DNA of 39,120 bases from Candidatus Nanopelagicales bacterium (GTDB lineage: Bacteria > Actinomycetota > Actinomycetes > S36-B12 > GCA-2699445), in assembly GCA_030700225.1 (NCBI GenBank), contig JAUYJT010000061.1, forward strand, positions 1-39,120. The letters are read 5' to 3'. The notes beneath the pieces were generated by a model. The model worked only from the letters and a program-made list of their open reading frames with translations, had not been told where the DNA came from and searched no databases. Made by a program: the position numbers and the translations under genes. Shown in pieces: positions 1 through 7,417 of this stretch (positions within the stretch are counted from its first letter, which is position 1; every line of letters starts with the position of its first letter).

Positions 1-47
1 CAGCCCTGTTCGTCCACTGGCAACTAACCCCTATCCCCACACGCTGA
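1..47 (+). CDS. group II intron reverse transcriptase/maturase, C-terminal end (partial)
   Basis: Reading from base 3, the last 14 codons give ALFVHWQLTPIPTR and then TGA at 45-47. A C-terminal Leu-Phe-(Ala/Val)-His-Trp segment shortly before the stop is typical of bacterial group II intron-encoded proteins, whose X and HNH/zinc-like regions lie just upstream. The stop sits 7 bases before a canonical domain V, as expected for an ORF in intron domain IV. The rest of the protein lies outside the window, so its integrity and subclass cannot be judged. The call rests mostly on the RNA domains next to it; the 14 residues alone would be weak. Confidence 0.7.
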   Translation, partial: ALFVHWQLTPIPTR

Positions 48-128
48 CCCGTGGGAGCCGGATGACAGGAGACCGTCACGTCCGGTTCTGCGAGAGCCGG
101 GGGGTGCAACTCCCCCCGGCTACTCACC
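1..128 (+). mobile_element. 3' end of a group II intron (domains V and VI)
   Basis: Bases 55-88 form a canonical 34-nt domain V. An 8-bp lower helix pairs 55-62 with 81-88 and includes the catalytic AGC triad with its G-U wobble. A 2-nt bulge lies on the 3' side, and the upper helix is capped by a GAGA tetraloop. Bases 92-125 form domain VI: GAG (92-94) pairs with CUC (123-125), AGCCGGGGGG (95-104) pairs with the C-rich strand 112-121, and A122 is left bulged as the branch-point adenosine. The 3' splice site should lie 5-7 nt further on, near 127-129. The intron runs in the same direction as the downstream genes. Its 5' end and insertion target are outside the window, so I cannot say whether it interrupts a gene or sits behind a terminator. 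Confidence 0.92.
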
Positions 129-190
129 TTTGCATCATCTGGGCCTCCGCAGGGGCGAATGACGGCGGCCCAGCGGATTCAGGATTAGTC

Positions 191-310
191 GTGAGCGAAC
201 AGACTCCGCCCCCGTGGTGGTGGGTTTCCTACAACTTGGCAGACTTCGTGTGGAACCGTCACGGGGTCCAGGCGGTTCGATTACGGGACATCCAGGAGGG
301 CACGACATGA
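191..310 (+). CDS. possible 39-aa small ORF or remnant of the intron's 3' exon
   Basis: A GTG at 191 opens a 39-codon frame containing a PPPWWW stretch and ending in a TGA (308-310) that overlaps the maoC-like ATG as ATGA. An AGGA lies about six bases before the GTG. The ATGA junction suggests translational coupling, and the frame is open back through the intron end, so this could instead be the C-terminal tail of a gene split by the group II intron. I recognise no family. Both the gene and its start are tentative; composition alone does not separate it from chance. Confidence 0.25.
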   Translation: MSEQTPPPWWWVSYNLADFVWNRHGVQAVRLRDIQEGTT

Positions 311-843
311 CCGTTCACGAGGCCAAACTCGGTCGGTGGCTTGAGGATTTCGAGTGCGGTGACGTATTCCAGCACCCGTTCGGTAGGACGATCTCGGAGG
401 CTGACTCGACGTGGTTCACGTTGCTCACGTGCAACACGAACCAGAATCACTTCAACGCGCATCTGGCTCAGAGCAACCCGATCAGCGGCGGCAAGATAAT
501 CGTCAACTCGGGGCTGACTGTGGCCCTGGTGCTGGGACTGTCCGTCATTGACATGTCCCAGAACGCGGTGGCCAATCTTGGGTGGACAGACATCAAGCTG
601 ACCCATCCCGTCTATGTCGGGGACACGATCTACGCCGAGTCGATCGTGCTGGACAAGCGAGAGTCGAAGAAGCGCCCGAACATGGGGATCATCACGATGA
701 AGACGCGGGCTCTGAACCAGGACGGCGACGAAGTGGCTTCCTACAAGCGCTCAGTCATGATCCCGAAACTGGAGTCGGGTATCGGGCAGAACTACTTCCC
801 CGAGGCTAAGGGCGGTCCGCTGCAACTGCCTGACCCCGTCTGA
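307..843 (+). CDS. MaoC-family mesaconyl-CoA hydratase-like protein
   Basis: A 178-aa hot-dog-fold MaoC dehydratase. The N-terminal GRWLEDFECGDVFQHPFGRT block, the WFTLLTCNTNQNHFNAH segment with the catalytic Asn/His region, and the C-terminal LNQDGDEVASYKRSVMI stretch resemble actinobacterial mesaconyl-CoA hydratases (MeaC/Mch type). These reversibly hydrate mesaconyl-CoA to beta-methylmalyl-CoA in the ethylmalonyl-CoA pathway or related C5-CoA metabolism. ATG 307 is chosen because AGGAGG lies at 294-299, while the frame upstream (from 214) reads into non-coding-like sequence. A methyltransferase follows 19 bases downstream in the same direction. No other ethylmalonyl-CoA pathway gene is in the window, so the substrate is inferred from resemblance only. 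A generic enoyl-CoA hydratase 2 is the alternative. Confidence 0.72.
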   Translation: MTVHEAKLGRWLEDFECGDVFQHPFGRTISEADSTWFTLLTCNTNQNHFNAHLAQSNPISGGKIIVNSGLTVALVLGLSVIDMSQNAVANLGWTDIKLTHPVYVGDTIYAESIVLDKRESKKRPNMGIITMKTRALNQDGDEVASYKRSVMIPKLESGIGQNYFPEAKGGPLQLPDPV

Positions 844-862
844 CCGGGCGAGAACCGTTGGC

Positions 863-1687
863 GTGGATACAGTCAGCCTGAACAAGGTATTCCACGATCA
901 TGAGTGCTCCTACTACGACGAACGCTTCGCCATCGCCCATGATGAGGCGGACGCGCGGGCCGCGCTGGCGGACGTGGAGTCGGCTCTGGGCCGCGATCTC
1001 GCGACTGATCACGTAGTCCTGGATGTCGGCTGCGGTACCGGATGGTTCGCGGCGGGTCTGGAGCGACTAGCGCCGGAAACTGTCGTCTTGGGACTGGATC
1101 TGTCGTCGGGAATGCTGTCGAAGGCTGCCGGGGCCGGGGCAAGCAGACTCATCCAGGCTCAATGCGAGGCAGTTCCACTGCCGGACTCGTGTGCTGATGC
1201 TGTTGTCAGCCGCGGCGTGCTGCACCACGTCCCCGACCCTGGCGCGGCACTGGCCGAATGGCGGCGGCTGGTCAAGCCGGATGGCGCGGTGCTGCTCGCC
1301 AGTGAGCCGACACCCGCGGTCGACCGAGCTGGGGCGGTACTTGTCCGGCACTTGCTCGCCATGCCCGGCCTTCGGGGCGGGCTATCCGAAGAGCAGGAGT
1401 TCTGGGAGATGGCCGCCATGGCGGCGAATCTTCACACCTTCACCAAGCCGGAGTTGGTCGAGATGTGCGTCGCGGCTGGGTTCACGCGCGTGTCGCTGGC
1501 AGCGACCGGGTTCAGCCAGACGCTGGTTATGACGGCGTCCTATGTCTTGCACGGCCACGCCCCTTCAGCGGCTGGGAGGGTCCCGTGGCGACGGCTGATC
1601 AGCTTCGCGGCGTCCGCTGACACGTTGCTGGATCGAGCGATCCCCGAACGTTGGCGCCACACCGTGGCGGGAGTGATCCGCCCCTGA
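863..1687 (+). CDS. class I SAM-dependent methyltransferase
   Basis: A 274-aa protein with a Rossmann-type methyltransferase domain of the Methyltransf_11/UbiE-like kind. Motif I is VLDVGCGTGWF near residues 50-60, the acidic strand-2 residue lies in LGLDLS, and the post-II segment AVVSRGVLHHVPDP matches the family's LHHV pattern. The C-terminal ~90 residues (after the FTKPEL segment) are less typical and may bind the acceptor. The GTG at 863 lies 19 bases after the preceding stop, and no strong ribosome-binding site is visible. The substrate cannot be inferred; small-molecule, quinone or lipid acceptors are all possible. The gene lies between a CoA-hydratase-like gene and the mraZ promoter and probably ends the upstream transcription unit. 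Confidence 0.75.
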   Translation: MDTVSLNKVFHDHECSYYDERFAIAHDEADARAALADVESALGRDLATDHVVLDVGCGTGWFAAGLERLAPETVVLGLDLSSGMLSKAAGAGASRLIQAQCEAVPLPDSCADAVVSRGVLHHVPDPGAALAEWRRLVKPDGAVLLASEPTPAVDRAGAVLVRHLLAMPGLRGGLSEEQEFWEMAAMAANLHTFTKPELVEMCVAAGFTRVSLAATGFSQTLVMTASYVLHGHAPSAAGRVPWRRLISFAASADTLLDRAIPERWRHTVAGVIRP

Positions 1688-1756
1688 CCGGGGGAGTCAG
1701 ACGGCCGCTAGTCACGTTGGGAATCCGAACTCGGGAAAGCCAGGGCTTCGAATTGG

Positions 1757-1784
1757 TTGACAGTGGGGCATTGTGGATTAGAGT
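1757..1784 (+). promoter_or_regulatory. promoter of the mraZ/dcw operon
   Basis: TTGACA at 1757-1762 is a perfect -35 consensus. TAGAGT at 1779-1784 is a good -10 at 16-bp spacing. Transcription would start near 1791, leaving a leader of about 35 nt before the mraZ ATG at 1826. This is the only strong promoter I see for the cell-wall and division cluster before ftsZ. Confidence 0.65.
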
Positions 1785-1796
1785 GGAGGGAAATGG
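1763..1796 (+). promoter_or_regulatory. MraZ operator: four 10-bp-spaced GTGG-type repeats
   Basis: GTGG starts at 1763, 1773 and 1783, and the variant ATGG at 1793, giving an exact 10-bp period so that all repeats face the same side of the helix. MraZ is known to bind tandem (G)TGG-containing direct repeats upstream of its own gene with about this spacing. The array covers the promoter spacer, the -10 and the likely start site, so bound MraZ should repress. Site placement is seen directly; function is inferred from the family. Confidence 0.75.
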
Positions 1797-1825
1797 AGGA
1801 CTAGCTAGGCTAGGGAGGTGGGTCC

Positions 1826-2257
1826 ATGCTTCTTGGCACGCACCAGCCCCGGCTGGATGAGAAGGGAAGGATGGTTCTGCCATCCAAGTTCCGCCAGGAG
1901 TTCGCCGACGGCGTCGTGATGACCAAGGGGCAGGACCGCTGCGTCGTCCTGTGGCCCAGCGCTGAATTCTCGAAGTACTCAGAGCGCCTCAACGAGGCAT
2001 CACGCTCCAATGCGGCTGTGCGGTCGTATCTGAGAGTCCTGTTCTCCAGCGCCTTCGACCAGAGCCTGGACAAGCAGGGCAGGGTCTCCGTGCCAGCCGC
2101 TCTGCGGGATTTCGCCTCGCTGGACCGTGACGTCGTGATCACAGGTAACGGCTCGACCGCCGAGGTTTGGAACGGCCCAGCCTGGCAGGACTACGTGTCC
2201 GGTCAGGAAGCGTCTTTCTCTGATCTCGCCGAGGAGGTGGTGCCAGGGCTCTTCTGA
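1826..2257 (+). CDS. mraZ: transcriptional regulator MraZ
   Basis: A 143-aa protein with two SpoVT/AbrB-like swapped-hairpin domains, marked by DEKGRMVLPSKFR near residues 12-24 and DKQGRVSVPAALR near 80-92. MraZ forms a ring-shaped multimer and binds the direct repeats upstream of its own gene, controlling the dcw operon. The length is typical. The start is supported by a GGGAGGTGG ribosome-binding site at 1813-1821. It is the first gene of the division/cell-wall cluster, 189 bases before rsmH. That gap is longer than any other junction up to ftsQ and could hold a secondary promoter, though I found no convincing one. Confidence 0.97.
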   Translation: MLLGTHQPRLDEKGRMVLPSKFRQEFADGVVMTKGQDRCVVLWPSAEFSKYSERLNEASRSNAAVRSYLRVLFSSAFDQSLDKQGRVSVPAALRDFASLDRDVVITGNGSTAEVWNGPAWQDYVSGQEASFSDLAEEVVPGLF

Positions 2258-2446
2258 CGTGACATGAGGCCTCCGCCCGCGGCATCTGACGTTCTTCCCC
2301 GTCGTCAGAATGTTGATCGGACGACGTATCGACGTCGGCTGACCTGAAGTGCTGATGCGCCCGGCGGGAGGGGACCTGATATCACGGCTGAGTCTCTGGT
2401 AGAGCCTGAGGGTTTGCCCTATCGGCGTGACTGAGAGGGTGAGCAC

Positions 2447-3427
2447 ATGCGCAGCGCAGCCCGATCGCCGCGCCCGCACGAGCCAGTGATGCCGGAACGG
2501 ATCGTGGAACTGCTGACTCCGGCCTTGGGTGCCGGAGATGTGTTCGTCGACGCCACCCTTGGGCTCGGCGGTCACAGCGCGGAGATACTGCGCGAGCGGC
2601 CTAGCACTTGGGTCATAGGGATCGACCTAGACAGTCAGGCGCTTGCCGCGGCTGGCGAATTCATCGGGACGGCGTCACATCTGGATCTCGTGCATTCCAG
2701 GTTCGACGCCCTGCGCGAGATCCTCAGTGACCTTGATGCTGGAGCACCGTCAGCGGTGCTATTCGACCTCGGCGTGTCAAGCCTTCAGTTGGACAGCGAC
2801 GAGCGGGGGTTCGCCTATTCTCGTGACACAAGCCTGGATATGCGCATGGACTCAGAAGGTTCTATGAGCGCGGCGGATGTTGTGAATAGCTACAGCACAG
2901 GGGAGTTGGCGAGGGTGTTCTTCCAGTACGGAGAGGAACGCCACGCACGGAGAATCGCGACCGCTATCGCACGGCGCAGAGACGAGCACGCGATCCAGAC
3001 ATCCGGTGAGTTGACCGACGTGATTTGGCAGGCTCTCCCGGCCGCGGCGCGGCGCAAGGGCGGACATCCCGCCAAGCGCGTATTCCAGGCGCTGCGCATT
3101 GAGGTGAACGAGGAACTGATCGCGCTGCGCGCCGGGCTGGCTGCCGCTCTGGCAGTAGTCAGAGTCGGGGGGCGTGTCGCGGTGTTGTCCTACCACTCGC
3201 TGGAAGACAGGATCGTCAAACGAGCGTTCGCGGCGGGGATCAAGCCGGCAGTGTTGCCTGGCCTGCCGGTGATACCGCAGGAGTCTCAACCATGGCTTGA
3301 GGCGCTGACTCGTGGAGCTGAGCGGCCGAGCCAGACCGAAGTCGCCAGAAACCCGAGAGCTGCCTCGGCGCGTCTACGGGCCGTTGTAAAGATTCGGGAG
3401 ACCATCGGAGTGGAGGTGGGCGCATGA
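2447..3427 (+). CDS. rsmH: 16S rRNA (cytosine(1402)-N4)-methyltransferase RsmH (MraW)
   Basis: A 326-aa RsmH that methylates N4 of C1402 in the ribosomal P site using SAM. Family hallmarks are HEPVM near residue 11, the SAM motif VDATLGLGGHS, the FDLGVSSLQLD block, the FAYSRDTSLDMRMD segment, the AKRVFQALRIEVN segment and the C-terminal VLSYHSLEDRIVK. Length is within the normal range. It starts at ATG 2447 behind GAGAGGGTGA, and its stop overlaps the ftsL-like ATG as ATGA (3424-3427), implying translational coupling. mraZ-rsmH is the conserved opening of bacterial dcw clusters. Confidence 0.97.
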   Translation: MRSAARSPRPHEPVMPERIVELLTPALGAGDVFVDATLGLGGHSAEILRERPSTWVIGIDLDSQALAAAGEFIGTASHLDLVHSRFDALREILSDLDAGAPSAVLFDLGVSSLQLDSDERGFAYSRDTSLDMRMDSEGSMSAADVVNSYSTGELARVFFQYGEERHARRIATAIARRRDEHAIQTSGELTDVIWQALPAAARRKGGHPAKRVFQALRIEVNEELIALRAGLAAALAVVRVGGRVAVLSYHSLEDRIVKRAFAAGIKPAVLPGLPVIPQESQPWLEALTRGAERPSQTEVARNPRAASARLRAVVKIRETIGVEVGA

Positions 3428-4071
3428 GTACTCTGTTGCGACCCCGCCTTGTCTCTAGCCCGGAAGCTGGGCAGACTGACGCGGACGACTCGCCTCGGTC
3501 GCATCGGTCGCACAGACGGCGGGCAAACCGGCCGCGGAGTCGGCGCGTTGGGTCATATGAGGGAACGCCACGCGGATCAATGGGCACGGTGTCATTCGTG
3601 CTTCTGGTCGCCGCGATCCTGTCCGGAGGACTGATCGCGCTGCTGGTAATCAATAACTCTCTGGCACAAGGCTCCTTCGATCAGGCGAGATTGAGGGCGG
3701 AGAGCACTCGGCTGTTCGAACAGGAACAGGCCATGCGCCAGGAAGTTGAAAGACTGTCATCGCCGGGGGATCTGTCGAAGCGGGCCAAAGCGCTCGGCCT
3801 GGTTCCGGCTGCCACGATCGCATACCTGGACGTGGCGTCAGGCAGGATCTTGGGAGTGCCGCTCGCGGCCGGGGTCGCAGCGACCGCGCAGACCCAAGAA
3901 GACACAGTTCCCGCCCAAGACGCACCAGAGGCCGCGCCAGGCTCACTTGACCCGGCCATCGATTCCGCGACGACAGATTCCAGCGTGGAACCAGAATCGG
4001 GTAGCGGCGACGGCGCGACTATCTCCGGTGGAACCGCCTACGACCGGGCCGTAGTGAGCGGTGGAGGGTGA
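3424..4071 (+). CDS. ftsL: FtsL-like septum formation protein
   Basis: A 215-aa bitopic membrane protein. A basic, Arg-rich cytoplasmic region (to about residue 52) is followed by one transmembrane helix (about 56-78, VSFVLLVAAILSGGLIALLV) and a short periplasmic-side coiled coil (about 85-120, with RLRAESTRLFEQEQAMRQEVERL). A low-complexity acidic/Ala/Ser/Thr tail completes it. This topology and its position between rsmH and the division transpeptidase fit FtsL, which with a FtsB/DivIC partner and FtsQ activates FtsW-FtsI. Sequence identity in this family is low, so identification rests on topology and synteny. The long cytoplasmic head and tail are common in actinobacteria. It overlaps both neighbours (ATGA before, TGATG after). 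Confidence 0.82.
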   Translation: MSTLLRPRLVSSPEAGQTDADDSPRSHRSHRRRANRPRSRRVGSYEGTPRGSMGTVSFVLLVAAILSGGLIALLVINNSLAQGSFDQARLRAESTRLFEQEQAMRQEVERLSSPGDLSKRAKALGLVPAATIAYLDVASGRILGVPLAAGVAATAQTQEDTVPAQDAPEAAPGSLDPAIDSATTDSSVEPESGSGDGATISGGTAYDRAVVSGGG

Positions 4072-5897
4072 TGAGCACTCGTACACCCACTCGACCGAAG
4101 ACGCGCCCCGGGCCAGCCGCTGTGCCGCCACGGAACCGTCCGTTCAGACTCGCTGACTCACGGCGCAGGATCCAAGTGCTGCTGGTCGGTTTCGGATTTC
4201 TGCTGAGCCTATTCGGGGCTCGGCTGTTGGAGCTGCAGGCGATCAGGGGCGACGAACTGGCTGCTTCCGCCTTGGGTCAGCGCATCGTGACTTCGCCGAT
4301 TCCCGCTACGCGGGGCAAGATCACCGACAACAAGGGAAGGCCCCTGGCTGTCTCGGTTGAGGTGCGTGACATCACAGCGGATCAACAGGTGGTTGGACCA
4401 GATGGGCCGGCGGCCGCCGAAGTCCTGTCGCCGATTCTGGAGATGCCAGCTGCCGAACTGGAGCCTTTGCTAACCGGTACTAAGCGGTTCATCTACTTGA
4501 AGAAGGCCGTTCCGCCGCAGGTTTGGCGCGACATTCAGACCTGGCGGGCCGACGCGAACAACACCGGCAGAGTTCTGCAGGGAATATTCAGCGAGCGGCG
4601 CACGATCCGGGATTACCCGAACGGGTCACTATCCGCGGGTGTTGTCGGGTTCGTCAACGACGAAGGGCGGGGGGCCGTCGGGCTTGAGTACGGCCTCGAC
4701 GCCGAGCTGGCGGGCACTCCGGGATCGGTGACCTACGAACGGTCGGCCGAGGGCACCGAGATACCGACTTCGGACGTTCAGCGCGTCGACCCCCAGCCGG
4801 GGACCGACGTGCGCCTGACGCTGGACGCGGATCTGCAGTGGGCTGCCCAGAATGCCGTAGCCGCCATGGTCAAGAAATCGAAGTCCGATTTCGGGATGGC
4901 CGTCGTGATTGAGATCGGCACCGGCCGCGTCCTGGCCATGGTGACGGCTCCCAGCTTTGACCCCAACGATCCAGGCAAGGTAAAGCCGGAACGCTGGACC
5001 AATCGGCCAGTGACATGGGGAATGGAACCTGGGTCCACGGCGAAGCTGATGTCAATCTCAGCGGTACTGGACCAAGGTGCGCTGAATCCGCGCAGCAAAG
5101 TCGTTGTCCCGGGCTTGTTGACCCGGGGCAGCAGAGTATTCCGCGATTCCCACGCTCACGGAATAGAGCAATTGACCCTCGCGGGGGTGCTGGCTGAGTC
5201 GAGCAACATCGGGACGATCCTCGCCTCGGAGGAGATCGGTGGACGCAAGCTCTACGACTACCTGAAGGCGTATGGGGTTGGAGAGCCGAGCGGAGTGGAC
5301 TATCCCGGGGCACAGACCGGTTATGTGCCCGCCCCTAGCGACTGGTCTGACAGCACGTTTCCGACTTTGGCCTTCGGCCAGGGGATGTCGCTGACGGCTC
5401 TACAGATCGCGAACATCGTGGCGACGATTGGGAACGACGGGGTCAGGGTTCAGCCCAGGTTGATTGACGGCATGGTCCGCCCCGACGGGACCTCGACAGC
5501 TACGGCGCCTGTGGAGCAGGGTCGGGTCATCTCGCGCAAGACGGCTCAGACAATGCAGCGCATGATGCAGCTCGTTCTTCAGGAGGGCGGTACAGCCGCT
5601 GGTGAAGGGGTCCCCGGCTACTTGATGGGAGGCAAGACCGGCACGGCCCTGCGCTACGACGAGAAATGTGGCTGCTACAGCGGCTACACGGCTTCGTTCC
5701 TTGGGATGGCGCCCGCGGATGAACCCCGACTGGCCGTCGGCGCCTGGTTCGACCATCCACGGGCTGGGTACTACGGCTCCGAGCTCGCCGCTCCAGTGGT
5801 GAAGAAGATAATGACCGCTGCTTTGGCGTCTCAAAACATCCCGGCCACGGGTGGCAAGCCGGCTCACTTCCCGCTGCGCGCTGATGGGCCCCGCTGA
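4071..5897 (+). CDS. ftsI: division-specific class B penicillin-binding protein (FtsI/PBP3)
   Basis: A peptidoglycan D,D-transpeptidase of about 608 aa acting at the septum with FtsW. After a basic N-terminus there is one membrane anchor (about residues 34-52), a PBP-dimer domain (including ATRGKITDNKGRPLAVS) and a C-terminal transpeptidase domain. All active-site motifs are intact: S-T-A-K at 322-325 (nucleophile Ser322), S-S-N at 377-379 and K-T-G at 522-524. No PASTA repeats are present. ATG 4071 is used because it overlaps the ftsL stop as TGATG; an in-frame GTG directly before it (4068) is possible. Cysteines in DEKCGCYSGY after the KTG motif are unusual but outside the catalytic triad motifs. 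Confidence 0.95.
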   Translation: MSTRTPTRPKTRPGPAAVPPRNRPFRLADSRRRIQVLLVGFGFLLSLFGARLLELQAIRGDELAASALGQRIVTSPIPATRGKITDNKGRPLAVSVEVRDITADQQVVGPDGPAAAEVLSPILEMPAAELEPLLTGTKRFIYLKKAVPPQVWRDIQTWRADANNTGRVLQGIFSERRTIRDYPNGSLSAGVVGFVNDEGRGAVGLEYGLDAELAGTPGSVTYERSAEGTEIPTSDVQRVDPQPGTDVRLTLDADLQWAAQNAVAAMVKKSKSDFGMAVVIEIGTGRVLAMVTAPSFDPNDPGKVKPERWTNRPVTWGMEPGSTAKLMSISAVLDQGALNPRSKVVVPGLLTRGSRVFRDSHAHGIEQLTLAGVLAESSNIGTILASEEIGGRKLYDYLKAYGVGEPSGVDYPGAQTGYVPAPSDWSDSTFPTLAFGQGMSLTALQIANIVATIGNDGVRVQPRLIDGMVRPDGTSTATAPVEQGRVISRKTAQTMQRMMQLVLQEGGTAAGEGVPGYLMGGKTGTALRYDEKCGCYSGYTASFLGMAPADEPRLAVGAWFDHPRAGYYGSELAAPVVKKIMTAALASQNIPATGGKPAHFPLRADGPR

Positions 5898-5905
5898 GCC
5901 ACATC

Positions 5906-7417
5906 ATGGAGCAGCGTCCTTCGGTGGTTGCCCGCCGGATCGCCGACGCCCCGTCCTTGTGTGGAACGCGGTCCGTGGAGGGCCTGGAAGTTGTGGTCAC
6001 CGGCATCACTCATGACTCCCGTCGGGTGCGGCCTGGTGACCTGTATGTCGCGTTGCCTGGTGCGCGAACTCACGGGGCGCGGTTTTGTGAGCAGGCCGAG
6101 ACTCGCGGCGCGGTCGCGATCCTGACCGATGAGGCGGGCGCACGCATTGGAGTGCCACCGGGGATCCCCGTCATCCAGGTGAGCCGACCAAGGGCGATTC
6201 TGGGGGACCTATCCGCGTGGGCCTACGGCAACCCCGCCGACGATCTGACGATGATCGGCGTCACGGGAACGAATGGCAAGACCACGACCACGTACCTGTT
6301 GGAGGCTGGCCTGTCGGCGGCGGGTCTACTCACTGGCGTCATCGGCACTACTGGCGTCCACGTCGGCCCCGATCGTTGGCCCAGTGCGCGCACGACACCA
6401 GAGGCGCCAGATCTTCACGCGCTGTTGGGCGTGATGAGGGATGCGCGCGTGACTCACGTGGCGATGGAGGTATCCAGCCACGCACTTGCGCTGGGCCGCC
6501 TTGACGGTGTCGTGTTCGATCTTGCCGCTTTCACGAATCTCAGCCAGGACCATCTGGACTTCCATGCCTCCATGCAGGACTACTACGCGGCCAAGGCGGG
6601 TCTGTTTGATCCCGGTCGCGCGGAATCGGCCCTGATTTGCGTTGACGACGACTGGGGTCGGCGGTTGGCGTCCGGTTGCCAGATACCGGCCCGCACCTAC
6701 TCCCTGGTGGCCGATGCGGACTGGACCATCGGGGATCTTGAAGTCGCGGAGTCAGGAGCCTGGGAGGGAATCGCCGTCGGACCGGGCGGAGTTCGGACTC
6801 GGCTTGGTTCGGGCCTGCCGGGTCGGTTCAACCAAGCCAATGCACTTGGCGCCCTGGCGTGCTGCGCCGCCCTTGGTATCGACCTGGCCGTGGCCGCGGA
6901 CGGGATCAGGGAATGTCGAGGGGTCCCAGGGCGCATGGAGGTAGTCGTAACCGGCGACTACTGCGGCATCGTGGACTACGCCCACTCCCCGGACTCGGTC
7001 GCGCGGGCCATCGAGACGGCCAGGCATCTATCTACCGGTCGCGTTCTCGTGGCTATCGGCTGTGGGGGGGACCGGGACTCGGCGAAGCGCGGCGACATGG
7101 GTAGGGCGGCAGCCGCTGGTTCTGACCTTCTGGTCGTGACAGACGACAATCCGAGGTCAGAGGAGCCCGGCACGATCCGCGCTGCCGTGCTTGACGGGGT
7201 CGCGCGAGTTCCCAGCTCATCCCGGCCGGAGACGGTTCAGATCGCTGATCGCAGGGCCGCAATAGGCTTCCTGGTGTCGCGCGCGTCGCGGGGAGACGTC
7301 GTGCTCGTGTTGGGCAAGGGTGACGAGTCAGGACAGGAGGTCTCGGGCGTGGTCTATCCCTTCGATGACCGCGAGGTTCTCGCGGAACTGGCCGCCGAGG
7401 GGAGGAACGAAGCGTGA
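5906..7417 (+). CDS. murE: UDP-MurNAc-L-Ala-D-Glu:meso-diaminopimelate ligase MurE
   Basis: A 503-aa cytoplasmic Mur ligase that adds the third stem-peptide residue using ATP. The P-loop is GVTGTNGKTTTTYL. The carbamylated-lysine region and the KRGDMGRAA segment are present, and the substrate-selecting motif reads DDNPRSE. DNPR is the signature of meso-diaminopimelate-specific MurE, as opposed to the lysine-specific form, so the organism should make DAP-type peptidoglycan. The gene starts 8 bases after ftsI with only a weak ribosome-binding site, and its stop overlaps murF as GTGA. Confidence 0.96.
   Translation: MEQRPSVVARRIADAPSLCGTRSVEGLEVVVTGITHDSRRVRPGDLYVALPGARTHGARFCEQAETRGAVAILTDEAGARIGVPPGIPVIQVSRPRAILGDLSAWAYGNPADDLTMIGVTGTNGKTTTTYLLEAGLSAAGLLTGVIGTTGVHVGPDRWPSARTTPEAPDLHALLGVMRDARVTHVAMEVSSHALALGRLDGVVFDLAAFTNLSQDHLDFHASMQDYYAAKAGLFDPGRAESALICVDDDWGRRLASGCQIPARTYSLVADADWTIGDLEVAESGAWEGIAVGPGGVRTRLGSGLPGRFNQANALGALACCAALGIDLAVAADGIRECRGVPGRMEVVVTGDYCGIVDYAHSPDSVARAIETARHLSTGRVLVAIGCGGDRDSAKRGDMGRAAAAGSDLLVVTDDNPRSEEPGTIRAAVLDGVARVPSSSRPETVQIADRRAAIGFLVSRASRGDVVLVLGKGDESGQEVSGVVYPFDDREVLAELAAEGRNEA

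Noticed and set aside
2000-2575. 191-aa minus-strand frame opposite mraZ and rsmH
   Set aside because: Antisense to two well-identified genes, no recognisable domain.
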